Source of the DNA: Pseudomonadota bacterium
Lineage (GTDB): Bacteria > Desulfobacterota > Desulfuromonadia > Geobacterales > Pseudopelobacteraceae
NCBI GenBank assembly: GCA_019352135.1
Contig: JABBNX010000021.1
Span: 1 to 32,958, forward strand
Length of the DNA: 32,958 bases
Reading direction: 5' to 3'
In this document: positions 25,061-32,958 of the stretch, one piece after another
Layout: every line of letters starts with the position of its first letter
Position numbering within the stretch: the stretch's first letter is position 1
Notes under the pieces: model-generated
Told to the model about the DNA's origin: nothing
Database searches by the model: none
The model's input: the letters and a program-made list of their open reading frames with translations, nothing else
Program-made: the position numbers and the translations under genes

Positions 25061-25237
25061 CTAAATCCCGTCCAGCTTGCCAAGGATTGCGTCGACACGC
25101 GACTTGATTTCTTCACGGTCGCCTGAAAAACGCCGGATTTCTTCATTCAAGCGCGCATTCTCTTCTTTCAGGGCGCTATACTTTTCAACAATGTCACCGA
25201 TTTTCTTTTCGAGTAATTCTATAAGTTCCTGATCCAT
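25061..25237 (-). CDS. zapB: ZapB-like small coiled-coil cell division protein
   Basis: A 58-residue, almost entirely helical coiled-coil protein (MDQELIELLEKKIGDIVEKY, then ALKEENARLNEEIRRF with heptad hydrophobics). It is followed at once by zapA, which is why I call it ZapB-like; ZapB links ZapA at the division ring to MatP or acts as a spacer layer. The start at 25237 is chosen because a near-perfect promoter (25293-25265) lies just upstream. An in-frame ATG at 25324 with a good GGGGG ribosome-binding site would give 87 residues but would place the promoter inside the gene. Family by context and coiled-coil form, not by a diagnostic motif. Confidence 0.75.
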   Translation of the reverse strand: MDQELIELLEKKIGDIVEKYSALKEENARLNEEIRRFSGDREEIKSRVDAILGKLDGI

Positions 25238-25264
25238 GAGTTCCGTTTCCTTTCGAGGGGGTTC

Positions 25265-25293
25265 ACTATACGAAGTAGTACACACAAAGTCAA
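25265..25293 (-). promoter_or_regulatory. Strong sigma-70-type promoter of zapB-zapA-6S region
   Basis: On the minus strand: TTGACT (25293-25288), 17-bp spacer, TATAGT (25270-25265). Both hexamers differ from consensus at one position and the spacing is ideal. The predicted start near 25258 gives a leader of about 20 nt to the zapB ATG at 25237. It separates the zap genes from ftsY as a transcription unit. Confidence 0.75.
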
Positions 25294-25355
25294 GGCCTAA
25301 TTGATTGAAATCGCAGAGTTCCATGATAGTTTCCCCCTTTCGGTGCCCTGATTTT

Positions 25356-26437
<1,082 letters not shown>

Positions 26438-26438
<1 letters not shown>

Positions 26439-26794
26439 CACATCTCCCTTTTCAATTCAGTGATTGCCTGACGGAAATGATACAACGCCAACGCCGCCGG
26501 GCAACCATGTTCGATATTCATAACCAGTGAATAGTACTGATCAATACAACCAATGATCAAATGCCCCTTGCTGGAGGTGACAACAACGTCCTCCACCTCC
26601 CCGATATCCGCAGTACTCTGCATTTCCTTGAGGCGAGCCAGGATAATACCCTTGTGGGCGGCTATAAAACGGATGTCATACGGATCACAGTGACAATACT
26701 CCATAACCGCCTCACCTTCCCAATCTACAAGGATGGAGCCGATCGATTGCGGCACCCGATTCACCAAATCCTTTAAAATAATTTCAAATGACAT
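26438..26794 (-). CDS. Roadblock/LC7-domain protein
   Basis: A 118-residue single-domain protein with roadblock/LC7 features: IILKDLVNRVPQSIGSILVDWEGEAV at the start, a central helix, VVVTSSKGHLIIGCI and MNIEHGCPAALALYHFRQAI at the end. Such proteins act as small dimeric platforms for GTPases of the Ras-like MglA class or as regulators of polarity and motility. No small GTPase gene is nearby, but its TGA overlaps the ftsY start (TGATG), so it is coexpressed with an SRP GTPase. TCAGGAGTATGTC before the ATG is a good ribosome-binding site. Family likely; partner unknown. Confidence 0.85.
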
Positions 26795-26853
26795 GACATA
26801 CTCCTGATTCAGGTATAATCAGCCCACATTTTCTTTTGCACCTGCACTATCGT

Positions 26854-26878
26854 AAAAAGCCAGTAGACTCTCCGGCTT
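26854..26878 (-). terminator. Terminator-like hairpin on the minus strand, no gene directly upstream
   Basis: Minus-strand AAGCCGG (26878-26872), an 8-nt loop, CTGGCTT (26863-26857) and UUUUU ending at 26854. The stem uses one G-U pair on this strand but would have an A-C mismatch on the other, so it is oriented towards the roadblock gene, 60 nt ahead of its start. The nearest minus-strand gene upstream is smc, more than 1 kb away. Confidence 0.5.
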
Positions 26879-27028
26879 CCAAGCGGTATTTCCCGACTTG
26901 TAGATGGCAGAGACCGTGTCCGGTCATCTTTGCCGGATGTTGCATATATAGCATAATTTGCCTGCAAAAGGTGAGTAGCAAATGAACATCGAACGTGATA
27001 AAAACAACCGGGATGATCGAAACCATGT

Positions 27029-27058
27029 TATTGCCTCTATTGAATAGAAAAGGCAATA
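27029..27058. promoter_or_regulatory. 30-bp imperfect inverted repeat upstream of the Skp-like gene
   Basis: TATTGCCT (27029-27036) and AGGCAATA (27051-27058) are an 8+8 perfect match. Between them TCTATT-G-AATAGA forms a second nested dyad. It lies 129 bp upstream of the Skp-like start codon and looks like a DNA operator or a hairpin in a leader RNA. Confidence 0.45.
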
Positions 27059-27062
27059 CTTC

Positions 27063-27080
27063 AATAAAATCGATTTTATT
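27063..27080. promoter_or_regulatory. 18-bp perfect AT-rich palindrome
   Basis: AATAAAATCGATTTTATT is a perfect uninterrupted palindrome, four bases after the preceding inverted repeat and 106 bp before the Skp-like start codon. The form is that of a dimeric repressor or activator site. Confidence 0.45.
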
Positions 27081-27186
27081 TGTGTACGGGTCATGTATGC
27101 CCTGCTGTTTAAAGAGATCTTTATTATCTGCGTGACCACCTGTGCTGTCCTTTACGGACAAATTATTGTTATTGAAAGGATTATCA

Positions 27187-27819
27187 ATGAGACTAATGCC
27201 CCTGTTGCTGCTGAGCGCCGCCATGCTCTGCAGCTTTGCCGCCACCCCTTCATCAGCCGCCAACCAGCCGTCTGTCCTCCCCACGGGAACTACCGTGCAG
27301 GCACCGCCCGCTCCGGCGCCGACCACCCCTGCCGTACTGCCGGCTACGCCGCCGGCCGCTACAGTCAAGATCGGCGTTATTGACATGGAACGTATTTCCA
27401 GTGAATCGGCTATGGGAAAAGCAGCCAAGAGCACGATCATTGAACAGCAACAGAAATTTCAAAAAAAACTGGACGGTAAGAAACATCAGCTTGAAAAAAT
27501 GAAGGCACATCTCGAGCAAATAATGCCTTCCCTGCAACCGGCACAGCGTGAAGCAAAGGCAAGGGAATTTCAGAAGAAGGTTGAAGAGTTGCAAAAGTTC
27601 GGCATGGGCGCCGAAAAGGAGCTTATGGCTACCAAGGAAAAGCTGACCAAGGAGCTCATTGCCGCCATAGAACAGGCTGCCGTTGAGATCGGCACGACCA
27701 GGAAACTGGCAGCGGTCGTGGTCAAACAAGAGGTGCTCTTCCTTGACAGCGGTGTTGACGTTCAGGACGTCAGCGAGGACATCGTGAAACAGATAAACGG
27801 AAAGCCTCATCAGAAGTAA
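27187..27819 (+). CDS. OmpH/Skp-family periplasmic chaperone-like protein
   Basis: A 210-residue exported protein: signal peptide 1-24 (MPLLLLSAAMLCSFAAT...SSAA), then a Pro/Ala/Thr-rich linker (about 25-58), then an OmpH/Skp domain (about 59-208). That domain opens with VKIGVIDMERISSESAMGKA, continues with long charged helices (KKLDGKKHQLEKMKAHLEQI, QREAKAREFQKKVEELQK) and ends with the beta segment KLAAVVVKQEVLFLDSGVDV. Skp proteins hold outer-membrane proteins soluble in the periplasm. The proline-rich linker makes it longer than E. coli Skp, and it is not next to bamA or lpxD, so it may be a paralogue with another client. The start at 27187 has AAAGGA upstream; the frame is open further back but would lose the signal peptide. 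Confidence 0.88.
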   Translation: MRLMPLLLLSAAMLCSFAATPSSAANQPSVLPTGTTVQAPPAPAPTTPAVLPATPPAATVKIGVIDMERISSESAMGKAAKSTIIEQQQKFQKKLDGKKHQLEKMKAHLEQIMPSLQPAQREAKAREFQKKVEELQKFGMGAEKELMATKEKLTKELIAAIEQAAVEIGTTRKLAAVVVKQEVLFLDSGVDVQDVSEDIVKQINGKPHQK

Positions 27820-27838
27820 TCCGAGACAGTCAGAACAG

Positions 27839-27866
27839 GTAAGGGTGGCGGGATTGTCGCCCTTAC
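27839..27866 (+). terminator. Hairpin after the Skp-like gene, weak terminator
   Basis: GTAAGGGTGGC (27839-27849) pairs with GTCGCCCTTAC (27856-27866) with two G-U pairs and a six-base loop, 20 nt after the stop codon. No T-run follows, so it may stabilise the mRNA end or assist Rho rather than act as a classical intrinsic terminator. It also faces the 3' end of smc. Confidence 0.4.
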
Positions 27867-27953
27867 ACTGTTCGCAGCCACCGGACAACCTCCGGAAACA
27901 TCATCCCGCCTCAAACGACATGCCACAGTCCATGGCCAGCAGCGGCTATCAAT

Positions 27954-30900
27954 CTAGTGCAGCCGCACCGAAACAACCCGTGATGCCCCCGGTTCTTCCA
28001 TTGTGATGCCATAGAGCGTATCGGCTACCTGCATGGTGGCCTTATTGTGGGTGATGATGATGAATTGCGATATTGCGCTCATCTCTCTGACCATCTCATT
28101 AAAGCGGCCGATATTGGCGTCATCCAGCGGCGCGTCGACCTCATCCAGCAGGCAAAATGGTGTCGGTTTGATCAGGAAGATCGAAAAAATCAGCGCTACG
28201 GCAGTCAGCGCCTTTTCACCTCCCGAAAGTAACGTCACATTCTGCAGCTTCTTGCCGGGAGGCTGCACAATTATATCGATGCCGGTTTCCAGCAGATTTT
28301 CTTCATCCGTGAGGTGCAGCTCGGCCCGGCCACCACAAAAAAGACGCGGAAAGACCTCCTGAAATTTGGCATTGATCAGATTGTAGGTTTCCTGAAAACG
28401 CTGGCGGGTGGTGCGGTTGATACGCTGAATGGCCTGCTGCAGTCCGCGAAGCGATTCTTCCAGATCATCCCTCTGTGTGGTCAAAAAAGTGAAACGCTCC
28501 TCCATCCCGGCGCACTCCTCAATCGCCATCAGGTTAACCTCGCCCATTTCGTCCAACAGGCGCTGCAACTCTATCTGGCGAAGCTTCCCGGATGCTTCGT
28601 CAAATTCGGTTGATTCCAGTTTGGCAACGGCCTCAGGCATGGCAATGCGGCTCCGCTCCAGCAAAGACTGTTCCAGATGTTCGGTCTGCATGGTCAACGT
28701 CGAAAAGCGAAGATTAAGGTCGGCCTGCAACTGCCGAACGGCGTCATTCTCTTCGCGGGCGCTTTTGAGACGCGCCTCGATCATATTCAAGGCGGCACCT
28801 GCTTCTTCAAAGCGCCCGCGTATACCGGCCAACCGCCCCTCAGACTCCACCTGCTCCCGAACAAGACTTTCCAGACGTTCTGTCGCGACACTCATCTCCG
28901 TCTGAAGCTGTAGTTTGGCAGCATTACCGGATTCGATTTCCTGCCGGTCGGCAGCCATGCGGCGCACAATCTCTTCCGTCTGACGCTCCAGATCGGACAA
29001 CGCGCGCAAACCGGCGTCATGTTGTTCCTTGATGGTAGCGGTTTGCACCCGGATGGCGGTTACCTTTTCCCGGGCAGCGCTCAACAGCTCACGGCGCGCG
29101 TCAAGCTCCCCCTTCAAACGGATCGTTTCCTGTTCCAGCTCTTTTGAGGCATCGCCGGTCTGCACCAGTTGTTCCCCGGCCAGCTTCAACTCGGCCTCCA
29201 GAGCCGTCCGCTCCTCATCAAGGTTTTCTGCTTCCAGGGCTTGAACTTCGAGCCGTTCCGCGATGCGGGCTTCTTCATCAACCGCCTGCTGGCGGTCTTT
29301 GAGCAGTCCGGTCAGCTTCAACTCGGCCTGATGCAGCTGCATTCCGCCACTTTTCACCCCATCGGCCACTTCCTGGCTCTGACGGCGCAGATCATCGCGC
29401 TCCGTGCCGAGGGTGGCGACTTCCCCTTCCAGGCGCGCCACTGCCAGTTCCAACTCTCTGATTTCGCGCTTCTTGTGGATTAGTCCCTTTCCCACCTGTT
29501 CGCTCGACCCACCGCTGACGATCCCACCTTGGGCGACCATATCTCCGGAACGAGTGACAAAACTCAACTCAGGGTGGTGACGGGCCAAACTGAGCGCCCC
29601 GCCAAGGTCTTCAACCAACATGACGCTGGTCAGCAAATTCATGATCAATCCGGCAAACGGGCCGTCAATTTGTACCAGTTCCATCAGAGGAATGGCGCCT
29701 GTTACCATGGGTGGCGCCGTCACACACTCCAAAGGCAGAGCAATTTCGGCCCGGCCACCGTTTTTTGCTTTCAAAAATTCCAGCGCCTCAATGGCATCCC
29801 GATCTTCGGAACAGAGCAGGCACTGCAAGCGTTCCGCCAGAGCTGACTCTAAAGCCGCTTCCAGTTCGGGAGGCACCTGGATGGCATCCGCCAGCACTCC
29901 ACTGAAGCGGGAGCTGCGGGTGGTATCCTTCATCAGCGTACGTGCCCCGTGGCCAAAACCGGCAAACTGGGCTTCCAGTTCTTTAAGTGAGTGGAGTCGT
30001 GACGAGCTGCGATTTAATCCATCCCGGCTGGTCTGCCATCTCTTTTCAACTTCTGGAAGCCGCCGCTTCAGATCATCCTCCTGACTGCGCAAAGAAGAAA
30101 CATACAGCAGCAACTCTTCCTGTTCCTTCTGACCGGCGGCAATTTCTTTCTCCAGTACGACCGCACGCTGCCGCTGCTGTTCACGTCGCTCGCCCAGCTG
30201 CATTGCTTCACGGCCATGGCGGTCGAGCCGTTCACGGAGCGTAACCAGGCGTTTCTGGGCGTTCTCGGAGCGGCTTTTGAACTGGGCTGCTTCGGCCAGA
30301 GCAGTAAAAAGTTCCCGGCGACGACTCTCCAGATTCCGGCCCAACTCCTCTTCGGACTGCTGATGATCAGTCAATGCTTCTTCGGAGCGCTCCAGTTCCA
30401 CCTGCATCCCGGCAGCATCCACTGCGCTCGTGGTGCGACGGAGTTCAAGCAGCTCCCGTTGGGCGCCGCACTCCTTAAGCCGCTGATCAAGTTCGGCAGC
30501 ATCTGCCGTCAGCCGCGCCAGCCGCCCGTCAAGGCCGGACAATTCCTTGCGCTGAAATTCCAGCCCATTGCCGGTTGTGTTGAAGTCGCTCCTGACGCGA
30601 AAAATCTCTTCCTGGGCAACTGTCAGCTGTTTTTCAGCCTCCAGCAATGCCACACGCGCCTCCTCGGCCTGGGCTTCGCCCACGGCGGAAGCGGCAAAAA
30701 CCTCGCGGATACGTTCATTGAGCACCACAAGTTCCCGTTCGGCTTCTCCCCGTTGCCGCTGGACTTCACAATAGTCCCGCGCGGTAAAGAGCAGTTCGAT
30801 TTCACGCAGTTCGTCGCGATACTCTCTAAATTTCTCGGCTTTTTTAGCCTGGCGCTGCAACGACGCCAACTGCCGCCGGATCTCTCCCAGCACATCCGCC

Positions 30901-31481
30901 AGGCGGGCCAGATTCTGGCGGGTACCTTCGATCTTTTTGAGAGCCAGCTGTTTCCGCGACTTGAATTTGGTAACCCCGGCCGCCTCCTCGATCAGAAAAC
31001 GGCGTTCCTCAGGACGCGAATGCAGTATCTGGCCGATCTTGCCCTGTTCGATAATAGAATAGGCACGGGTACCGACACCGGTATCCATAAAGAGTTCGGT
31101 TATATCCAGCAAACGACAGGGGGTCTTGTTGATCAGATAATCGCTCTCGCCATCGCGGTACAAACGGCGCGTCAGCTGGATCTCGGCATAATCCAGGTAC
31201 TTGGCCGGAGCACGGCCATCCTCGGTAGAGAATATCAGCGATACCTCAGCCACTCCCAGTGGTTTGCGGTTATCACTGCCGACAAAGATTACATCTTCCA
31301 TCGCTTTGCCGCGCAGGTTCTTGGCAGACTGTTCCCCCATGCACCAGCGGATCGCATCGACGATATTCGACTTGCCGCAGCCGTTCGGACCGACCACGCC
31401 GGTTACATTCTGCTGGAAGTCCAGCACAACCTTGTCGGCAAAGGATTTGAAACCCGAAATTTCGAGGCGTTTGATTTTCAC
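27954..31481 (-). CDS. smc: Chromosome segregation ATPase SMC
   Basis: A 1175-residue structural-maintenance-of-chromosomes protein of full length. The N-terminal head has Walker A GPNGCGKSN (31-39) and QSAKNLRG. Two long coiled coils flank a hinge at about 525-660 (FSGVLADAIQVPPELEAALE ... GDMVAQGGIVSGG). The C-terminal head has the ABC signature LLSGGEKALTAVAL, Walker B FCLLDEVDAPLDDAN and the D loop. It forms the condensin ring with ScpA and ScpB, which are not encoded here. It starts at a GTG (31481) in MKIKRLEISGFKSFA, with no strong ribosome-binding site. Its upstream region is shared with the divergent integrase; a TACAAT at 31510-31505 on the minus strand may be its -10. Confidence 0.97.
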   Translation of the reverse strand: MKIKRLEISGFKSFADKVVLDFQQNVTGVVGPNGCGKSNIVDAIRWCMGEQSAKNLRGKAMEDVIFVGSDNRKPLGVAEVSLIFSTEDGRAPAKYLDYAEIQLTRRLYRDGESDYLINKTPCRLLDITELFMDTGVGTRAYSIIEQGKIGQILHSRPEERRFLIEEAAGVTKFKSRKQLALKKIEGTRQNLARLADVLGEIRRQLASLQRQAKKAEKFREYRDELREIELLFTARDYCEVQRQRGEAERELVVLNERIREVFAASAVGEAQAEEARVALLEAEKQLTVAQEEIFRVRSDFNTTGNGLEFQRKELSGLDGRLARLTADAAELDQRLKECGAQRELLELRRTTSAVDAAGMQVELERSEEALTDHQQSEEELGRNLESRRRELFTALAEAAQFKSRSENAQKRLVTLRERLDRHGREAMQLGERREQQRQRAVVLEKEIAAGQKEQEELLLYVSSLRSQEDDLKRRLPEVEKRWQTSRDGLNRSSSRLHSLKELEAQFAGFGHGARTLMKDTTRSSRFSGVLADAIQVPPELEAALESALAERLQCLLCSEDRDAIEALEFLKAKNGGRAEIALPLECVTAPPMVTGAIPLMELVQIDGPFAGLIMNLLTSVMLVEDLGGALSLARHHPELSFVTRSGDMVAQGGIVSGGSSEQVGKGLIHKKREIRELELAVARLEGEVATLGTERDDLRRQSQEVADGVKSGGMQLHQAELKLTGLLKDRQQAVDEEARIAERLEVQALEAENLDEERTALEAELKLAGEQLVQTGDASKELEQETIRLKGELDARRELLSAAREKVTAIRVQTATIKEQHDAGLRALSDLERQTEEIVRRMAADRQEIESGNAAKLQLQTEMSVATERLESLVREQVESEGRLAGIRGRFEEAGAALNMIEARLKSAREENDAVRQLQADLNLRFSTLTMQTEHLEQSLLERSRIAMPEAVAKLESTEFDEASGKLRQIELQRLLDEMGEVNLMAIEECAGMEERFTFLTTQRDDLEESLRGLQQAIQRINRTTRQRFQETYNLINAKFQEVFPRLFCGGRAELHLTDEENLLETGIDIIVQPPGKKLQNVTLLSGGEKALTAVALIFSIFLIKPTPFCLLDEVDAPLDDANIGRFNEMVREMSAISQFIIITHNKATMQVADTLYGITMEEPGASRVVSVRLH

Positions 31482-31525
31482 TGTCTAACCATGTGTACTA
31501 ACCTATTGTATTGTCGTAATACTTG

Positions 31526-31554
31526 TTGACTCTTGTGTGCTGGTTTGGTACTTT
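31526..31554 (+). promoter_or_regulatory. Sigma-70-type promoter of the integrase gene
   Basis: TTGACT (31526-31531), 17-bp spacer, TACTTT (31549-31554), with an alternative -10 TTTAAT at 31552-31557. The predicted start near 31561 lies directly before the three GGTCACT repeats. Confidence 0.6.
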
Positions 31555-31568
31555 AATTTATCCACTCC

Positions 31569-31598
31569 GGTCACTATACGGTCACTGAGTTGGTCACT
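31569..31598 (+). repeat. Three GGTCACT direct repeats spaced by one helical turn
   Basis: GGTCACT occurs at 31569-31575, 31580-31586 and 31592-31598; the repeat-to-repeat distances are 11 and 12 bp. They lie between the integrase promoter and its start codon at 31630. Direct repeats on one face of the helix are typical of cooperative protein binding: either arm-type sites of the recombinase or a repressor site in the early transcribed region. Confidence 0.6.
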
Positions 31599-31629
31599 AC
31601 AGAAATCATGATTACTACTGGAGGTCTCT

Positions 31630-32862
31630 ATGCCACGGTTGAAGATTACGAAAGAGAACATGGCGGAAATCATCAAGCCGGTATCCGGTCAAGTTGATTA
31701 CCTGGATACGGAACTATCTGGATTCGGCGTCAGAGCCACCAAAGCAGCTTTGACCTTCTTCGTATATAAACGGATCAGGGGCCAACAGAATAAAACCTTC
31801 GTTCCTGTTGGTGTCTATGGAACATTTACTCCGGCCCAGGCACTTAACGCGGCAAAGGATTACTTGCGACGCATGGACATGGGGGAGAACCCACACCCAA
31901 AAGCACAACCCAAGGTCGAGACAATAACCATTCAAGACCTCTATCGTCAATACATTTCAGGCAAGAAAACGCCACTGGCGGCAAGCTCAGTATACCAATA
32001 TGATTCATGGATGAAGAACCATTTTTCTGACTGGTTACCACTACCGGCCAACACTATCACCGGCAGTATGGTACTTGACCGGCTGTCGCTGATGGAGAAG
32101 AGCAACGGCATGACTCAGGCGGCAAGCTCCATCAAGCTGCTACGCGGCCTGTACCGTCTTGGCATGGCTCTTCATCCTGGGGTGATAGTACACAATCCGG
32201 TTGAAGCTGTCAGGGAGGTACGCGGCCGGGAGTGGGCTCCACGTAAACGCCGAATGACATACATCGAATCGAAAGACCTTCCGGCATGGTACAAGGCGGT
32301 CAGCGACTATGACAACCCCAAAGGTCACGACTATATGCTGCTGCTGCTCTTCACCGGACTGCGTAAGATGGAGGCGGCGCGGCTGAAATGGTCAGACATT
32401 GATTTTAATGCAAAGACCTTCACTTTCACGCCGGAAAAGAAACGAGGGGAGAAACCGGAAGATGACCGCGTTACCATGCCGCTGTCAGTTCAGGCATACC
32501 GTCTGCTGCTGCAACGGAAAGCGCAAGGCGGGGAGAACGATTATGTATTCCCTGGGAAGCATCCTTCCCCGTACCTGTCGAACCCCGACAACTACAAGCG
32601 CGATATCATCCAGACCTGCGGGGTGAAGTTCTGCTTCCATGATCTGAGACGCACGTTTATCACCATTGCTGAATCGCTGGACATACCGCACTATGCCTTG
32701 AAAGCACTTCTTAATCACAGCATGGGGAATGACGTCACTGGCGGGTATATCATTATGTGTACCGAACGCTTAAGAGAACCGATGCAGCAGATTGCTGACA
32801 AGATCATGGAGTTGGCAACAGTAAAGCCGATTGTCGAGGATCAGGGGCAACAGGCGGCGTGA
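31630..32862 (+). CDS. Tyrosine recombinase / integrase
   Basis: A 410-residue site-specific recombinase. The N-terminal region (about 1-90: YLDTELSGFGVRATKAA...RIRGQQ) is the arm-DNA-binding domain of element integrases. A core-binding SAM-like domain covers about 100-205. The catalytic domain has R245 in FTGLRKMEAARL, a Lys near 270 in TPEKKRGE, H337-x-x-R340 in FHDLRRTF, H363 in LLNHS and nucleophile Y373, so the full R-K-H-R-H-Y set is present. GGAGG lies 5 nt before the ATG. It starts 148 bp from the divergent smc, an unusual partner, which points to an integrated element whose body lies beyond the right end of the window. No attachment core or tRNA gene is visible here. Confidence 0.93.
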   Translation: MPRLKITKENMAEIIKPVSGQVDYLDTELSGFGVRATKAALTFFVYKRIRGQQNKTFVPVGVYGTFTPAQALNAAKDYLRRMDMGENPHPKAQPKVETITIQDLYRQYISGKKTPLAASSVYQYDSWMKNHFSDWLPLPANTITGSMVLDRLSLMEKSNGMTQAASSIKLLRGLYRLGMALHPGVIVHNPVEAVREVRGREWAPRKRRMTYIESKDLPAWYKAVSDYDNPKGHDYMLLLLFTGLRKMEAARLKWSDIDFNAKTFTFTPEKKRGEKPEDDRVTMPLSVQAYRLLLQRKAQGGENDYVFPGKHPSPYLSNPDNYKRDIIQTCGVKFCFHDLRRTFITIAESLDIPHYALKALLNHSMGNDVTGGYIIMCTERLREPMQQIADKIMELATVKPIVEDQGQQAA

Positions 32863-32958
32863 CGATCAGCAGCACCAGACACACGAGAGGCCACCTGTTA
32901 GAGCAAGCCATTCCACAAAGGTGTTGAAAAATGTAATCAGTTGATATCTAATGCCTCT

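Larger units (their letters stand above)
26795..27186. other. 392-bp gene-free region between the roadblock and Skp-like genes
   Basis: Divergent promoter region for the roadblock-ftsY unit (minus) and the Skp-like gene (plus). It contains a minus-strand terminator-like hairpin (26854-26878) and two symmetric elements (27029-27058, 27063-27080). The part from about 26880 to 26990 is GC-richer and structured (CCGG and GCAAA repeats) but I cannot name an RNA family. Short frames here, including one of 197 codons that runs into the Skp-like gene on the other strand, show no recognisable protein. Confidence 0.5.

Noticed and set aside
26880-26990. c-di-GMP (GEMM) riboswitch ahead of the roadblock gene
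   Set aside because: GCAAAG and CCGG elements are present, but the ordered GEMM core (GGGCAAACC ... GGGACGCAAAGCC) cannot be found on either strand.
26847-27440. 197-codon minus-strand frame before the roadblock gene
   Set aside because: Half of it is antisense to the Skp-like gene, the Pro/Ala-rich linker creates its composition, and all three frames of the region read equally well. It contains a terminator-like stem near its end.
30216-31529. 437-codon open frame on the plus strand across smc
   Set aside because: It lies wholly antisense to the well-conserved SMC head and coiled coil and has no recognisable domain; it is a by-product of smc codon usage.
32863-32958. tRNA or attachment site after the integrase
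   Set aside because: No cloverleaf, TTCGA-type loop or CCA end is visible, and no repeat of the region near the integrase start is present.

Overview
The window looks like chromosome of a free-living, anaerobic delta-type proteobacterium of the Geobacter/Trichlorobacter/Pelobacter group (Desulfuromonadales). The main grounds are the housekeeping order smc / roadblock-ftsY-zapB-zapA-[6S-like RNA]-5-formyl-THF cyclo-ligase-rny-ymdB-tyrS, the density of PAS, GGDEF/EAL, HD-GYP and chemotaxis signalling genes, and the company of a CoA-disulfide-reductase/rhodanese fusion. This is a judgement from protein flavour and synteny; no search was run.

Layout. (1) 1-2.2 kb: a LysR regulator (minus) diverges from two exported proteins, a single-domain rhodanese and a DUF3047 protein. 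(2) 2.2-4.1 kb: a GAF-GGDEF-EAL c-di-GMP enzyme (minus). (3) 4.2-7.3 kb: the most unusual gene, a 1012-residue fusion of a radical SAM domain, an ArsM-like methyltransferase domain with all three arsenic-binding-type cysteines, and a cysteine-rich DUF5714-like C-terminus. (4) 7.4-14.2 kb (plus): CoA-disulfide/persulfide reductase with rhodanese domain, MogA-type molybdopterin adenylyltransferase, a frameshifted RlmI-type rRNA methyltransferase, a GGQ release-factor-like rescue protein, PlsC, two small membrane proteins of unknown role and RNase J, closed by a clear intrinsic terminator. (5) 14.3-20 kb (minus): a soluble PAS chemotaxis transducer and a three-gene signalling unit (PAS-PAS histidine kinase, hybrid kinase, receiver-HD-GYP phosphodiesterase). 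(6) 20.2-27 kb (minus): tyrS, ymdB, rny, 5-formyl-THF cyclo-ligase, a probable 6S RNA, zapA, zapB, ftsY and a roadblock/LC7 protein. (7) 27-31.5 kb: an OmpH/Skp-like periplasmic chaperone (plus) and smc (minus). (8) 31.5-32.9 kb: a tyrosine recombinase starting 148 bp from the smc start codon and preceded by a good sigma-70-type promoter and three helically phased GGTCACT repeats, probably the edge of an integrated element that continues beyond the window. The last 96 bases hold nothing I can recognise.

How the parts fit. The left third has a sulfur/thiol/metalloid flavour (two rhodaneses, persulfide-type reductase, ArsM-like fusion, molybdenum cofactor step). The middle carries RNA turnover and translation quality control (RNase J, RNase Y, YmdB, release-factor-like protein, rRNA methyltransferase, TyrRS) and c-di-GMP/two-component signalling. 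The right third is cell division, protein targeting and chromosome segregation. There is no CRISPR array, rRNA or tRNA gene that I can see.
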